In this document: piece by piece, positions 28,670 to 37,156 of the stretch | Layout of the letters: each line of letters starts with the position of its first letter | Numbering within the stretch: the stretch's first letter is position 1 | Assembly: GCA_027533425.1 (NCBI GenBank) | Contig: JAPZUD010000004.1 | Span: 310,001 to 374,000 of the forward strand | Source: Beijerinckiaceae bacterium | GTDB taxonomy: Bacteria > Pseudomonadota > Alphaproteobacteria > Rhizobiales > Beijerinckiaceae | DNA length: 64,000 bases | Reading direction: 5' to 3' | Program-made: the position numbers and the translations under genes | The notes under the pieces: generated by a model | What the model was told of the DNA's origin: nothing | Databases searched by the model: none | Seen by the model: only the letters and a program-made list of their open reading frames with translations

Positions 28670-29824
28670 ATGTTTGATCCTGTACCCGTTCGGAATGGCG
28701 CAGCATCGAAATCGCGCGATGCCATGCGGATCCTCGTGGTCGACGATGACCCGGTCTATCGGGAAACCGCCCGCATGTTCCTGTCGATGTTCGGCCGTCA
28801 GGTCGTGCTGGCGGAAAACGGCAGCGCTGGCCTTGCGCAAGTGACAAACAACGATTTCGACGTGATGATCGTTGACCTCGAGATGCCGGACATGACCGGC
28901 CTTGAGGTGATCGCCGCAACGCGTGCAATGCCCCGGCAGCGGGATCTCCCCATCATCATGGTCACCAGCCGGGACGATGCCCCGGCAATCGACCGTGCCT
29001 ATGAGCTCGGCGCGTCGTCCTTCATTGTCAAGCCGGTGAACTGGACCCTGCTCGACCATGCCATCCGGTTCGTCCGCCGTGCGGCCCTGAACGAAATCAC
29101 GGCGCGGCGCGCGCATGCCGATGCCGAGGCGCTTTCCAGGGCGAAGGACAACCTGATTTCCGTCATCCGCCACGAGATGAAGACGCCGCTCAGCGCCATC
29201 ACGGGCTTCACCCAGCTGGCCGTGGAAGCCCAGCGTTCCGGTGATCTCTCAGGCCTCAAGGAGCATCTCGAATTTGTCCGGCAATCGGGAGAGCGGCTCA
29301 TGGCCAGCTTTCTCGACATGTCGACCTACTCCGACCTGATCGCCCAGAAGGCCCTCGAAAGCCCGGCGACGATCAATCCGAACTGGATTCTCGGCGAGGC
29401 AATCGAGCATCGCGAGCGCGCCATTGCCCAGGCGGGCCTGACCCTTGTGATCAACGAGGAGCCGCGCGTCCTTCGCATGCAGGCCGACCAGACCTTGCTG
29501 GTCTCTGCGGTTGTCCGGTTGATCGACAACGTGATTGCCCATGCCACCCACGCCCGGACGATCACCATCGCCAGCGCCTATCAAGACGGTCGCATCCGCC
29601 TTTCTGTAAAGGATGACGGGATCGGCATGCCGCCGGAACGGGTGGCGGCCTGCCTGGCGCCCTTTTCGCAGGAAACCATGTCGCTGGCGCGGATGCGGGA
29701 GGGCCTCGGCCTCGGCCTGCCGATCACGACCGAGATCGTCCGCCTTCATCAGGGCCAGATGACAATGCAGTCCCAGCCCGGACAGGGCACGGAAGTCTCG
29801 ATTTCCCTGCCGCTCGAGGCATGA
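28670..29824 (+). CDS. Response regulator receiver-histidine kinase fusion
   Basis: This soluble 384-residue protein has an N-terminal receiver (ILVVDDDPVY, phospho-Asp in MIVDLEMPDMTG, switch Lys in IVKPVNW) joined to a kinase core with VIRHEMKTPLSAITGF and a C-terminal ATPase with DDGIGMP and LGLGLPITTEI. No membrane segment or DNA-binding domain is seen. It is divergent from the BarA-like hybrid kinase, so its receiver is a plausible acceptor of phosphate from that Hpt. Its own target is unknown. The stop codon overlaps the T-run of the sox terminator on the opposite strand. Confidence 0.88.
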   Translation: MFDPVPVRNGAASKSRDAMRILVVDDDPVYRETARMFLSMFGRQVVLAENGSAGLAQVTNNDFDVMIVDLEMPDMTGLEVIAATRAMPRQRDLPIIMVTSRDDAPAIDRAYELGASSFIVKPVNWTLLDHAIRFVRRAALNEITARRAHADAEALSRAKDNLISVIRHEMKTPLSAITGFTQLAVEAQRSGDLSGLKEHLEFVRQSGERLMASFLDMSTYSDLIAQKALESPATINPNWILGEAIEHRERAIAQAGLTLVINEEPRVLRMQADQTLLVSAVVRLIDNVIAHATHARTITIASAYQDGRIRLSVKDDGIGMPPERVAACLAPFSQETMSLARMREGLGLGLPITTEIVRLHQGQMTMQSQPGQGTEVSISLPLEA

Positions 29825-29849
29825 AAAAGGGGCGGCTCGCGGCCGCCCC
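29824..29849 (-). terminator. Intrinsic terminator of the soxYZBCD-F operon
   Basis: On the minus strand an 8-bp stem GGGGCGGC/GCCGCCCC with a 5-base loop is followed directly by TTTTT. It lies 24 bp beyond the soxF stop, so it should end the leftward sox transcript. The T-run overlaps the last codons of the rightward receiver-kinase gene. Confidence 0.8.
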
Positions 29850-29872
29850 GGGATTGGCTGGCGATGAGGCCG

Positions 29873-31150
29873 TCAGCTGAACATGTCGGCGATGATGCCG
29901 TCATACCAGCCCATATTCTCGGCCTGCACCTGCTTCCGGTAATCCGCCGTCTCATCGGTCTTCGACACGAAAGTCTCGGAGGCGGTGATCTTGTCCGGCT
30001 TCGGCTCGTACCGGCCGCCGACCTTCACGGTGTCGTCCGGTGCGATAAGGCTCCAGCAGGTATTCGCGTAGCGCGCCGGGAAGGTCCGCGCCTTCACGAG
30101 GTCACCCCGGATCATCATCGCGGCGACCTTGGCCTGGCTGTTGGCCGAGAAACCCGATTTCGGCATGTCTCCGGCGATCGAGGCATCGCCGAGCACATAG
30201 ATGTTCGGATCCTGGGTCGATGCCATGTTCTCGGGATTGATCGGGCAGAAGCCGGAAGCATTGGCGAGCCCCGCGTCAACGGCGATCTTCCCGGCGCGCT
30301 GGGCCGGAATGACATTGACCAGCGCACAATCCTTGTAGGTCTCGAAGCCGGTCGTGACCGTCATCGTCTTGGGATCGACCGACTTGATGCCATCATGCAC
30401 CTTCGGGCCCAGCCACTCGACCATGCCGGGATAGTGGCGCTCCCAGCCCTGCTGGAACAGGCCCTGCTTGGAGAAGGTCTCCTTGGGGTCGAGGACGATG
30501 ATTTTCGACTTGGTGCGACCGGTCGTCTTCAGCTGGTGTGCCATCATCGAGACCCGCTCATACGGGCCCGGCGGGCAGCGATAGGGGTTGGGCGGGGCAA
30601 TCATCACGATAACGCCGCCATCCTTGACGCCATCGAGCTGCTTGCGCAGGAGCTGCGTCTGCGGACCGGCCAGCCAGGCATGCGGCATGGTCTCCTCGTG
30701 TTCCTTACCCCAGCCGGGCACGCTGTCATAGCGCAGGTCGATCCCCGGCGAGACAACGAGCCGGTCGTAGCCGATGCGCGAACCGTCTCCCAGCACCACC
30801 TCGCGCTTGTCACGGTCGATTGCGTTGGCCCATTGGCGCACATGGCGGATGCCGTAGGCCGAGCTCAGCTTGTCATAGCGATGGGTGATCTCGTCGAATT
30901 TCTTGAAGCCGCCGAGATAGAGATTCGAGTGGAAGCAGGTGACGAAGGTCTCCTTCGGCTCCACCAGGACCACATCGATTGCGCCCGCGCTGTCCTTGGC
31001 GATGTATTTTGCGGCGGTTGCACCGCCGGGTCCGCCGCCGATCACGACGACGCGCGGTTTGGCCTGGGCTTTCACCACCGGCATGCCGAGCCCGGCCGCC
31101 GCGGTGAGGGCGCCGGCACCAGCCAGCATATGTCTGCGGTTGATCATCAT
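29873..31150 (-). CDS. soxF: SoxF, flavocytochrome c sulfide dehydrogenase-type FAD subunit
   Basis: This 425-residue periplasmic flavoprotein resembles FccB/SoxF. An N-terminal twin-arginine signal (INRRHMLAGAG) is followed by the FAD motif RVVVIGGGPGGATAAKYIA. The two cysteines expected to form the redox-active disulfide are in YRCPPGPYER and ASGFCPINPEN. It ends with the family-type NTCWSLIAPDD region. It oxidises sulfide in vitro in relatives, passing electrons to a small cytochrome; the gene just upstream is such a cytochrome. ATG 31150 is preferred because AAGGAG sits 6 bases before it. It is the last gene of the operon. Confidence 0.93.
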   Translation of the reverse strand: MMINRRHMLAGAGALTAAAGLGMPVVKAQAKPRVVVIGGGPGGATAAKYIAKDSAGAIDVVLVEPKETFVTCFHSNLYLGGFKKFDEITHRYDKLSSAYGIRHVRQWANAIDRDKREVVLGDGSRIGYDRLVVSPGIDLRYDSVPGWGKEHEETMPHAWLAGPQTQLLRKQLDGVKDGGVIVMIAPPNPYRCPPGPYERVSMMAHQLKTTGRTKSKIIVLDPKETFSKQGLFQQGWERHYPGMVEWLGPKVHDGIKSVDPKTMTVTTGFETYKDCALVNVIPAQRAGKIAVDAGLANASGFCPINPENMASTQDPNIYVLGDASIAGDMPKSGFSANSQAKVAAMMIRGDLVKARTFPARYANTCWSLIAPDDTVKVGGRYEPKPDKITASETFVSKTDETADYRKQVQAENMGWYDGIIADMFS

Positions 31151-31226
31151 CGTGTTCTCCTTTTCATCCGGCACTTCTCTGGTGCCTCAGTCTATATCTG
31201 GACGGGCGGAGCGCCTGACCTCGTCG

Positions 31227-31598
31227 TCATTTCTTGGTGTCAGGTTGCAGGATGAGGCCGCCGAAATAGGCCGCAAGCGCGGCGATCTCCTCGTCATTGA
31301 GTGCGGCCGCAATCGTGCGCATGACCTGGTTTTCCCGGTCCTTCGAGCGATAGGAATTCATGACGGCGATGAACTGGTCCTCCGGCCAGGCGACGATCGG
31401 CGGAATACCGCCGGTCGACTTGCCTGAAATCTGATGGCAGGTGACGCAGGTTCCGGACAGATATTCACCGAAGGCTGCGTCGCCCTTCGGCGAGGCCTTA
31501 GCCTCGGAACTGGCCTGAACCGGGCCGCAAAGGACGAGGAGGGCGAGCGAGAGCGCCGCGCCGGCTTTGCCGGTTTTCGGTCTGACCCGTTGTCCCAT
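31227..31598 (-). CDS. Periplasmic monohaem c-type cytochrome, SoxE/FccA-like partner of SoxF
   Basis: This 123-residue protein has an N-terminal signal peptide (about residues 1-30, ending VQAS) and one haem c site C51-V-T-C54-H55. A Met axial ligand is likely in the C-terminal half (VMRTIAA). It lies between soxD and soxF with gaps of 7 and 76 bp. In flavocytochrome c systems a cytochrome pairs with the FAD subunit, so it probably takes electrons from SoxF. Paracoccus SoxE is dihaem, so calling this soxE would be loose; FccA-like is safer. Confidence 0.82.
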   Translation of the reverse strand: MGQRVRPKTGKAGAALSLALLVLCGPVQASSEAKASPKGDAAFGEYLSGTCVTCHQISGKSTGGIPPIVAWPEDQFIAVMNSYRSKDRENQVMRTIAAALNDEEIAALAAYFGGLILQPDTKK

Positions 31599-31605
31599 CC
31601 GCTCC

Positions 31606-32259
31606 TCACTCCACCTTGATCGACTTGCCGTCTTCCGGCGTCACATCGATCATCCGTGCCCGCCCGATCACCTTAGCATCGGGCTTGCAGTTCTTCATGC
31701 AAGGGTCTTTCTGCCAAAAGTGACGTTCGGCCTTTTCCCGGTCATCATCGTAGAAAGCTTGTTCGTTCGGAAGCTTGACCTTGGAAAAGTTCTCCTTCGT
31801 CAAGATGAAGTCATCCTTCACCAGGCCGTTCTGATTCAGCAGGAAGGCCGTGATCGCATAGACATCATCGTCCGAAAGCGACCGCGCATTGCCATAGGGC
31901 ATCGCCCGCTTGATGTAGTCGAACGTCGTCGAGGCATAGGGCCAGAACGAGCCAATGGTCTTTTCCGGCCCCTCGCTCTTCAGCGAGCCCTGCCCGCCGA
32001 CGAGAACCGGCCAGCGGCCTGCCCCCTCGCCGAATTCGCCATGACAGGAAGCGCATTGCTGGAGGTAGAGCTGCTCGCCATCACGGACCGAACCCTTGCC
32101 GGGCGGCAAACCGGCGCCATCCGGGCGGACATCGATGTCCCAGGCTGCCACTTCCTCCGGCAAGGCCTCCCGGCCGAGGCCGGTCTTGCCGGCGAGGGCA
32201 GGGGCAGCCAGCAGGGCCGCAACAAGCGCCAGCCCGGCAACTTTACGAGATTTCGACAT
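31606..32259 (-). CDS. soxD: SoxD, cytochrome subunit of sulfane dehydrogenase (short monohaem form)
   Basis: This 217-residue secreted cytochrome has a signal peptide (residues 1-23, ALA) and one haem site C69-A-S-C72-H73, followed by the SoxD-type SFWPYASTTFDYIKRAMPYG and YAITAFLLNQNG. Paracoccus SoxD is much longer and dihaem; only the first haem domain is here, plus a DPCMKNC tail whose cysteines do not form a haem motif. ATG 32259 overlaps soxC by 17 bp, and longer frames lie inside soxC. SoxCD oxidises the sulfane sulfur on SoxY, and this subunit passes on the electrons. Confidence 0.9.
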   Translation of the reverse strand: MSKSRKVAGLALVAALLAAPALAGKTGLGREALPEEVAAWDIDVRPDGAGLPPGKGSVRDGEQLYLQQCASCHGEFGEGAGRWPVLVGGQGSLKSEGPEKTIGSFWPYASTTFDYIKRAMPYGNARSLSDDDVYAITAFLLNQNGLVKDDFILTKENFSKVKLPNEQAFYDDDREKAERHFWQKDPCMKNCKPDAKVIGRARMIDVTPEDGKSIKVE

Positions 32260-33520
32260 TTTCGGTCTCCCCGTTGCTCCGGACGAGCCAGGTCTGGATG
32301 CCGTTATTGTGGTAGATCGAGTTGAGCCCGCGCACCTTGCGCAGCTCGTCCTTGGTCGGCTGCACGTAGCCGGTATCGTCCATCGCCCGCGACTGGATGA
32401 GCATTTCCCGTCCATCCCAGTCAAAATCGACATAGAAGCGCGTCAGCGAAAGGGGCAGCACCGGGCCATCGAGCCGGGCGGTCTGCCAGTTCTTGCCCCC
32501 ATCGATCGAGATATCGACCCGGCGGATCGAGCCACGGCCGGACCAGGCGAGACCGGACAGCACATTCGGGCCCTTGAATTTCAGGGGGGCCTGCGGCGAA
32601 GGACTGGTCACCACCGATTTCGCATCCATGATCCAGGTGAACCGACGCGAGCGGCCATCCGCCAGCAGGTCGGTATATTTCGAGGTCTCCTCGCGATGGT
32701 GCCAGGGCTGGTCCCCCACCTCGATGCGGCGGAGCCATTTCACCCACATGTTCCCTTCCCACCCGGGCACGACGATGCGGAGCGGATAGCCCTGCTCCTG
32801 CCGCAGCGCCTCGCCATTCATGCCCCAGACAACGAGGCAATCCTGCATGGCTTTCTCGATCGGGATGGAGCGCGTCATGGCCGAGGAATCCGCGCCTTCC
32901 GGCATGATCCACTTGCCGTTTGTCTTCACCCCGGCCTCGTCCAGCAGGACCTTGAGCGGGATGCCGGTATACATCACATTATGGACCATCCCATGTGTGA
33001 ACTGGCAGCCATTGAGCTGGGCGCCCTTCCATTCCATGCCGCCATTGGCCGCGCATTCGAGGAAGAAGACCTTGTTCACCCGCCCGGGGAAGCGCTTGAG
33101 ATCCTCCATCGTGAAGACCAGTGGCTTGTCGACCAGCCCGTTGATCATCAGCCGGTGCTTGGCCGGATCGATCTCCGGCGATCCGCCGTGATGGCGCTCG
33201 AAGCAGAGGCCGTTCGGCGTGATGATGCCGTCCAGTGCATGGAGAGGGGTGAAGTTCACCGAGGATTCGCGGCTGGCTGTCAGCCATTCGACATCCCGGC
33301 GGACGACATGCTTCTCGAATTTCGATGGCTTGCCATAGGGATTGGCGGCCACACCATCACCGAGATAGCGGTTCCAGTCCTGGATCTCGGTGATAGCCGG
33401 ATCGGGCGTGGCCTGCGCCCGGGCGGAGCCCGCCTGCGCCAGCGTCAGGCCGGCCGCGGTGGCGCCGAGCCCGCCGAGGAACCCGCGCCGTGATTTCTGG
33501 AATTGAGGATCTTGATCCAT
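32243..33520 (-). CDS. soxC: SoxC, molybdenum subunit of sulfane dehydrogenase
   Basis: This 425-residue protein of the sulfite-oxidase fold has a twin-arginine signal (KSRRGFLGGLGA, residues 9-20) and the molybdopterin cysteine at C156 in FFLECAANGG. Other family segments are EWKGAQLNGCQF, VWGMNGEALRQEQGYPLRIV and KWLRRIEV. It would be exported folded with its cofactor and pair with SoxD. It removes six electrons from SoxY-bound sulfur, which lets thiosulfate be oxidised fully to sulfate without sulfur globules. It begins 17 bp after the soxB stop. Confidence 0.96.
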   Translation of the reverse strand: MDQDPQFQKSRRGFLGGLGATAAGLTLAQAGSARAQATPDPAITEIQDWNRYLGDGVAANPYGKPSKFEKHVVRRDVEWLTASRESSVNFTPLHALDGIITPNGLCFERHHGGSPEIDPAKHRLMINGLVDKPLVFTMEDLKRFPGRVNKVFFLECAANGGMEWKGAQLNGCQFTHGMVHNVMYTGIPLKVLLDEAGVKTNGKWIMPEGADSSAMTRSIPIEKAMQDCLVVWGMNGEALRQEQGYPLRIVVPGWEGNMWVKWLRRIEVGDQPWHHREETSKYTDLLADGRSRRFTWIMDAKSVVTSPSPQAPLKFKGPNVLSGLAWSGRGSIRRVDISIDGGKNWQTARLDGPVLPLSLTRFYVDFDWDGREMLIQSRAMDDTGYVQPTKDELRKVRGLNSIYHNNGIQTWLVRSNGETENVEIS

Positions 33521-33537
33521 AGCGATGTCCTGACGTT

Positions 33538-35235
33538 TTAGCCGGCCCCGACGACCTTCACCGCATCAAGCGGGCGAGGCGTGATGACCTTCTTCTGCTG
33601 CAGATAGGTGCTGACGACGTCCCAGATGGGCGGGCCTTCGGTGCCCTGGTTGATCGAGGCCCAGCCAGCGACCGTGTAGTCCCGGCCGGCATCGAGCGCC
33701 TGCCCGTTCCGGGCCAGCCGGAGGTCGGAGATCCGGCGACCGCTGGTTTGGTAGGGGTCGATGGTGAAGGTCAGCCCCCCGAGGCGGACCATGTCCCCGC
33801 CCCCCTGGGCATAGGGATCCGGGTTGAAGATGTTGTCGCCGATATCCTCGAGTACGGCCTTGATCTGGCTGCCTTTCATCGAGATGCGGTAACAGTTGGG
33901 ATAGGTCATCGCGCAGGCATTGGTCACGTCCTCGAACGTGATGTCCTGTCCGGGAATGAGGCTCGCGCCCCAGCGCACACCAGGCGACAGCGCGATTTCC
34001 GCATCGCGGACCTGCAGCATCGCATCCGTGAAGACATCGTCGAAAGTGCCCTGGAAATTGCCCCGCCGGTAGAGCAGGCCATCGGTCTTGCCGAGAACGC
34101 GGCCGAGATCCGCCTCGAACGGGGCCCGGACCTTCTTCACCAGGGCGGCCATCTCCGCATCCGGGGTGATGGCGTCCGAGAAGATCGGGATCAGCCGGTA
34201 GCGGAAGCCCTTGACGCCGCCCTTGTCCACATCGAGATCGAGCCGCGAAACAAACTTGCCATGGCTTCCGGTGGCGACGAGCAGGGTCGTGCCGACCTGC
34301 ACTGTTTCCGGCAGCGCGTCATGTGTGTGCGCCGTCAGGATCACGTCGATCCCTTTGACGCGCCCCGCCATCTTCCGGTCGATGTCGAACCCGTTATGCG
34401 AGAGCAGCACCACAACTTGTGCGCCCGCTGCCCGCGCCGCGTCGACCTCCTTCTGCACATCGTCATCCTTGAGGCTGAAGGTCCATTTCGGGAACATCCA
34501 GCGCGGATTGGCAATGCCTGTGTAGGGATAGGCCTGCCCGATCACGGCCACCTTCACCCCGCCGCGCTCGAACATCTTCTGGGGCTCGAAGACCCGGTCC
34601 TCGAACTCGCTCTCGCGCACATTCTGCGCGAGGAACGGGAAATCGAGGCTGTCGGTGATTTCCTTCACGCGCTCGGCCCCGAGCGTGAATTCCCAATGCC
34701 CGGTCATGGCGTCGGGCTTGAGCAGGTTCATCGCTTCGACCACATCGGCGGCCTTGGTCTGCAGCGAGGTCCAGCTATTCGTCCAGGTATCGCCGCCATC
34801 GAGCAGCAGGCAGCGATCGCCGCGTTCTGCGCGGATGCTCTTGATGACGCGGGCGATGCGGTCGAATCCGCCCATCCGGCCATAATTCCGGGCGAGGGCC
34901 GCGAAATCCTCGCTGGTCAGCGCATAGGCCATCGGCGAGCCGGCGGGGATGTTGTAATGCGCAAGGAAATCCTTGCCCGTAATGTGCGGAACGAGGCCCT
35001 TGGCCTCGCCGACACCTAGATTGATCGACGGCTCCCGGAAATAGACCGGAACCAGCTGGGCATGCAGATCCGTGACATGGATCAGCGTGACGTTGCCAAG
35101 CGGCTCGAACCGCAGCAATTCCGCTTCGGACAGCCGCTGCTGGGCAGCCAGCCGGCCGATCGAGCCGAGACCGCTGCCAGCCAGCATCGCGGAACCGGCA
35201 AGGCCGGCCTGGATAAACTCGCGTCGCGAGACCAT
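33538..35235 (-). CDS. soxB: SoxB, sulfate thiohydrolase
   Basis: This 565-residue periplasmic binuclear manganese enzyme hydrolyses sulfate from SoxY-bound S-sulfonate. A twin-arginine signal (VSRREFIQAGLAG) precedes the metallophosphatase-like metal motifs HVTDLHAQLVP, LLDGGDTWTNS, GHWEFTLG, LLSHNGFDID and TAHTHDALPE. ATG 35235 is preferred: AAGGGA lies 6 bases upstream and the Tat motif is then close to the N-terminus. The longer frame from 35280 overlaps a hairpin region. Length is normal for SoxB. Confidence 0.97.
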   Translation of the reverse strand: MVSRREFIQAGLAGSAMLAGSGLGSIGRLAAQQRLSEAELLRFEPLGNVTLIHVTDLHAQLVPVYFREPSINLGVGEAKGLVPHITGKDFLAHYNIPAGSPMAYALTSEDFAALARNYGRMGGFDRIARVIKSIRAERGDRCLLLDGGDTWTNSWTSLQTKAADVVEAMNLLKPDAMTGHWEFTLGAERVKEITDSLDFPFLAQNVRESEFEDRVFEPQKMFERGGVKVAVIGQAYPYTGIANPRWMFPKWTFSLKDDDVQKEVDAARAAGAQVVVLLSHNGFDIDRKMAGRVKGIDVILTAHTHDALPETVQVGTTLLVATGSHGKFVSRLDLDVDKGGVKGFRYRLIPIFSDAITPDAEMAALVKKVRAPFEADLGRVLGKTDGLLYRRGNFQGTFDDVFTDAMLQVRDAEIALSPGVRWGASLIPGQDITFEDVTNACAMTYPNCYRISMKGSQIKAVLEDIGDNIFNPDPYAQGGGDMVRLGGLTFTIDPYQTSGRRISDLRLARNGQALDAGRDYTVAGWASINQGTEGPPIWDVVSTYLQQKKVITPRPLDAVKVVGAG

Positions 35236-35296
35236 GCGTTTCCCTTCACGCCGGCAGGGTGCCGGCATGCCCTTTTTCATTTTTCTGTTTGAAAGA

Positions 35297-35323
35297 AAGC
35301 CGGCACCCCGGGGGCGCCGGCTT
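35297..35323 (-). terminator. Hairpin between soxZ and soxB, probable attenuator
   Basis: Stem AAGCCGGC/GCCGGCTT continues after a single mismatch into CCCC/GGGG, about 12 bp in all, with a one-base apex. On the minus strand it is followed by TCTTTC, a weak U-tract. It lies 10 bp after the soxZ stop and 62 bp before soxB. A partial terminator here would give more SoxYZ carrier than SoxB enzyme. Confidence 0.55.
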
Positions 35324-35333
35324 GGGCCTGAAT

Positions 35334-35663
35334 TCAGGCGACCGTCAGCTTGGCCTTGGATTCGTAGACCGAGCCGTCATCATCCTTCCACGAGAAGGCG
35401 AATTCGCCGCTCTCCGAAGCGCGGAAGAACATGGACTGGTAGGGGTTGGCCGAAACCGACGGATGCCAGGTCGCCTCGAAGAACACCTTGCCGTTGAAGG
35501 CCGCAGTGAAGGTGTTGATGATCTTGCGCGGAATGGTCTTGCCATCGGCAGCGCGGCGCTGGCCGGATTCCATCTCGTGGCTGATCAGCGTCTTGATTTC
35601 GATGATCTCGTCCTTCTTGGCATTGGCCGGGACGCGAACGCGGGGGGTGGGCTTGTTGCTCAT
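35334..35663 (-). CDS. soxZ: SoxZ, sulfur-carrier complex subunit
   Basis: This 109-residue beta-sandwich protein has no signal peptide of its own; it is exported with SoxY through the SoxY Tat signal. The segments TPRVRVPANAKKDEIIEIKTLI and the ending SWKDDDGSVYESKAKLTVA are family hallmarks. SoxYZ carries the sulfur substrate between SoxAX, SoxB and SoxCD. It begins 18 bp after soxY. Confidence 0.96.
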   Translation of the reverse strand: MSNKPTPRVRVPANAKKDEIIEIKTLISHEMESGQRRAADGKTIPRKIINTFTAAFNGKVFFEATWHPSVSANPYQSMFFRASESGEFAFSWKDDDGSVYESKAKLTVA

Positions 35664-35681
35664 GATCGTGTCTCGCTTCTC

Positions 35682-36143
35682 TCAGCCGCCGCAACCGCCG
35701 ATGGTGACCTTCACTTCCGATTTGGCGGTGAAGAGCTTCCCGTCAGCCATTTCCGCGATGCAGATGATGTTCTGCGTCTGGGCGAGGCGCATGCGTGCCG
35801 AAGCAGCCGCGCGGCCACTTTCCGGCGTGAACTTGTAGCTCACGATGCCAGGCAGCGGGTTGCCATCGGCGAAGACATGCACCGACTTCACATGGTCGGC
35901 GGCGGTCATCGGGCTTTCGACTTCCACATTGATCGGCACGACAAGGCCATTCTCGGCGATCTGCGGAACGTCCAGCTTGATCCTGCCCGCTTCAGCTTTC
36001 TTGTCGCCGTAGAGCTTCTTGATCTCTGCCTCGACGGCAGCAGCATCGGCAAAGGCCAGTGACGGGGCAATCGCTGCCGCCGCAAAACTGGCCATGCCGG
36101 CGATCAGGGTTTCCCGGCGCGTCTGCGCCGCACGCTGTGCCAT
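35682..36143 (-). CDS. soxY: SoxY, thiosulfate-binding carrier protein
   Basis: This 153-residue protein ends in the mobile GGCGG arm whose C151 carries the sulfur substrate. The N-terminus has a twin-arginine-like signal (QTRRETLIAGMASFAAAA). ATG 36143 is preferred because AAGGAG lies 7 bases upstream. It is the first gene of the leftward operon and is divergent from soxA across 185 bp. Confidence 0.96.
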   Translation of the reverse strand: MAQRAAQTRRETLIAGMASFAAAAIAPSLAFADAAAVEAEIKKLYGDKKAEAGRIKLDVPQIAENGLVVPINVEVESPMTAADHVKSVHVFADGNPLPGIVSYKFTPESGRAAASARMRLAQTQNIICIAEMADGKLFTAKSEVKVTIGGCGG

Positions 36144-36203
36144 CAGGCATCTCCTTGTTTTTCCGAGAGCGGGATCTTGACGGATGCCGCGCTCCTCCCT
36201 CAA

Positions 36204-36240
36204 CCTAACATATAGAAACATAGTTTTTTTTGAATGTAAA
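36204..36240. promoter_or_regulatory. AT-rich regulatory region between the divergent soxY and soxA operons
   Basis: This is the only strongly AT-rich block in the 185-bp gap. It contains a direct repeat, ACATATAG at 36208-36215 and ACATAG at 36218-36223, followed by eight T. ArsR-type regulators bind AT-rich sites, and a soxR gene lies 3.4 kb away. The heptamer AACATAT also occurs upstream of soxS at 39155. Assigning this as a SoxR operator is inference. Confidence 0.4.
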
Positions 36241-36328
36241 GCGTGCTAGCGTCAGGCCTGCACAACCGAAATGAAGGTCGAATCGGGCATCAGAACCCTG
36301 CCAACGACCCTGAAAGAGGAGAGAAACG

Positions 36329-37144
36329 ATGAGGGTGTTCATGGCCTTGGCCATGTCGATCACGCTGGGCACGGGCCTTGCCAATGCGCAGCAACCGGTC
36401 GACACCGAGAAGGAACTCGAGAAGTACCGGCAGATGATGTCGGATCCGATGTCCAATCCCGGTTTCCTGAATGTTGATCGGGGCGAGGTGCTCTGGTCAC
36501 AGAAACGCGGCAGCAAGAACGCCTCGCTCGAAGGCTGCGACCTCGGCGAAGGCCCCGGCAAGCTCGAAGGAGCCTTTGCGAAGCTCCCGCGCTTCTTTGG
36601 CGATACCGGCAAGGTCATGGACCTCGAGCAACGCCTTGCGCATTGCATGGAGACCCAGCAGGGCCTGGACATGGCCGATATCATCCGCCGCCGGTTCGGT
36701 GCGCCGGGCCGCACCTCCGATATGGAGGATCTGGTCGCCTTCATCGCCAACAAGTCGAGCGGGATGAAGTATTCGGTTCCGCTTTCGCATCCGAAGGAGA
36801 AGGAAGCCTTCGCGATCGGGCAGGAACTTTTCTTCCGCCGCTCCGATTTCATGGATTTCTCCTGCGCCACCTGCCATGCCGAGGAGGGCAAGCGCATCCG
36901 CCTGCAGGGCCTGCCGCAGCTCAACAAGGCCGGCAAGGATGCCCAGGCTACGATGGGCTCCTGGCCAACCTACCGCGTCAGCCAGAGCCAGACGCGCACG
37001 ATGCAGCATCGCCTCTGGGACTGCTATCGCCAGATGCGCTCGCCCGAGCCCGTCTATCTCTCGGAAGGCCTGACCGCACTGACCCTGTATCTTGTGAAAC
37101 AGGCTGAGGGCGGTGAGATCCAGGTTCCGTCGATCAAGCGCTGA
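36329..37144 (+). CDS. soxA: SoxA, cytochrome subunit of the thiosulfate-coupling enzyme
   Basis: This 271-residue secreted protein has a signal peptide (1-20, LANA). The functional haem site is C179-A-T-C182-H183. C232 in [10 protein letters not shown] is the active-site cysteine that ligates the haem and carries the persulfide. The first haem site of dihaem SoxA is replaced by C70 and C106 ([14 protein letters not shown]), which should form a disulfide, so this is the monohaem type. SoxAX oxidatively couples thiosulfate to SoxY. It starts the rightward operon, behind GAGGAGAGA. Confidence 0.95.
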   Translation: MRVFMALAMSITLGTGLANAQQPVDTEKELEKYRQMMSDPMSNPGFLNVDRGEVLWSQKRGSKNASLEGCDLGEGPGKLEGAFAKLPRFFGDTGKVMDLEQRLAHCMETQQGLDMADIIRRRFGAPGRTSDMEDLVAFIANKSSGMKYSVPLSHPKEKEAFAIGQELFFRRSDFMDFSCATCHAEEGKRIRLQGLPQLNKAGKDAQATMGSWPTYRVSQSQTRTMQHRLWDCYRQMRSPEPVYLSEGLTALTLYLVKQAEGGEIQVPSIKR

Positions 37145-37156
37145 GGGGGATGGATC

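Noticed and set aside
34463-35019. Plus-strand open frames opposite soxB
   Set aside because: They are shadows of soxB, whose metal motifs are all on the minus strand.
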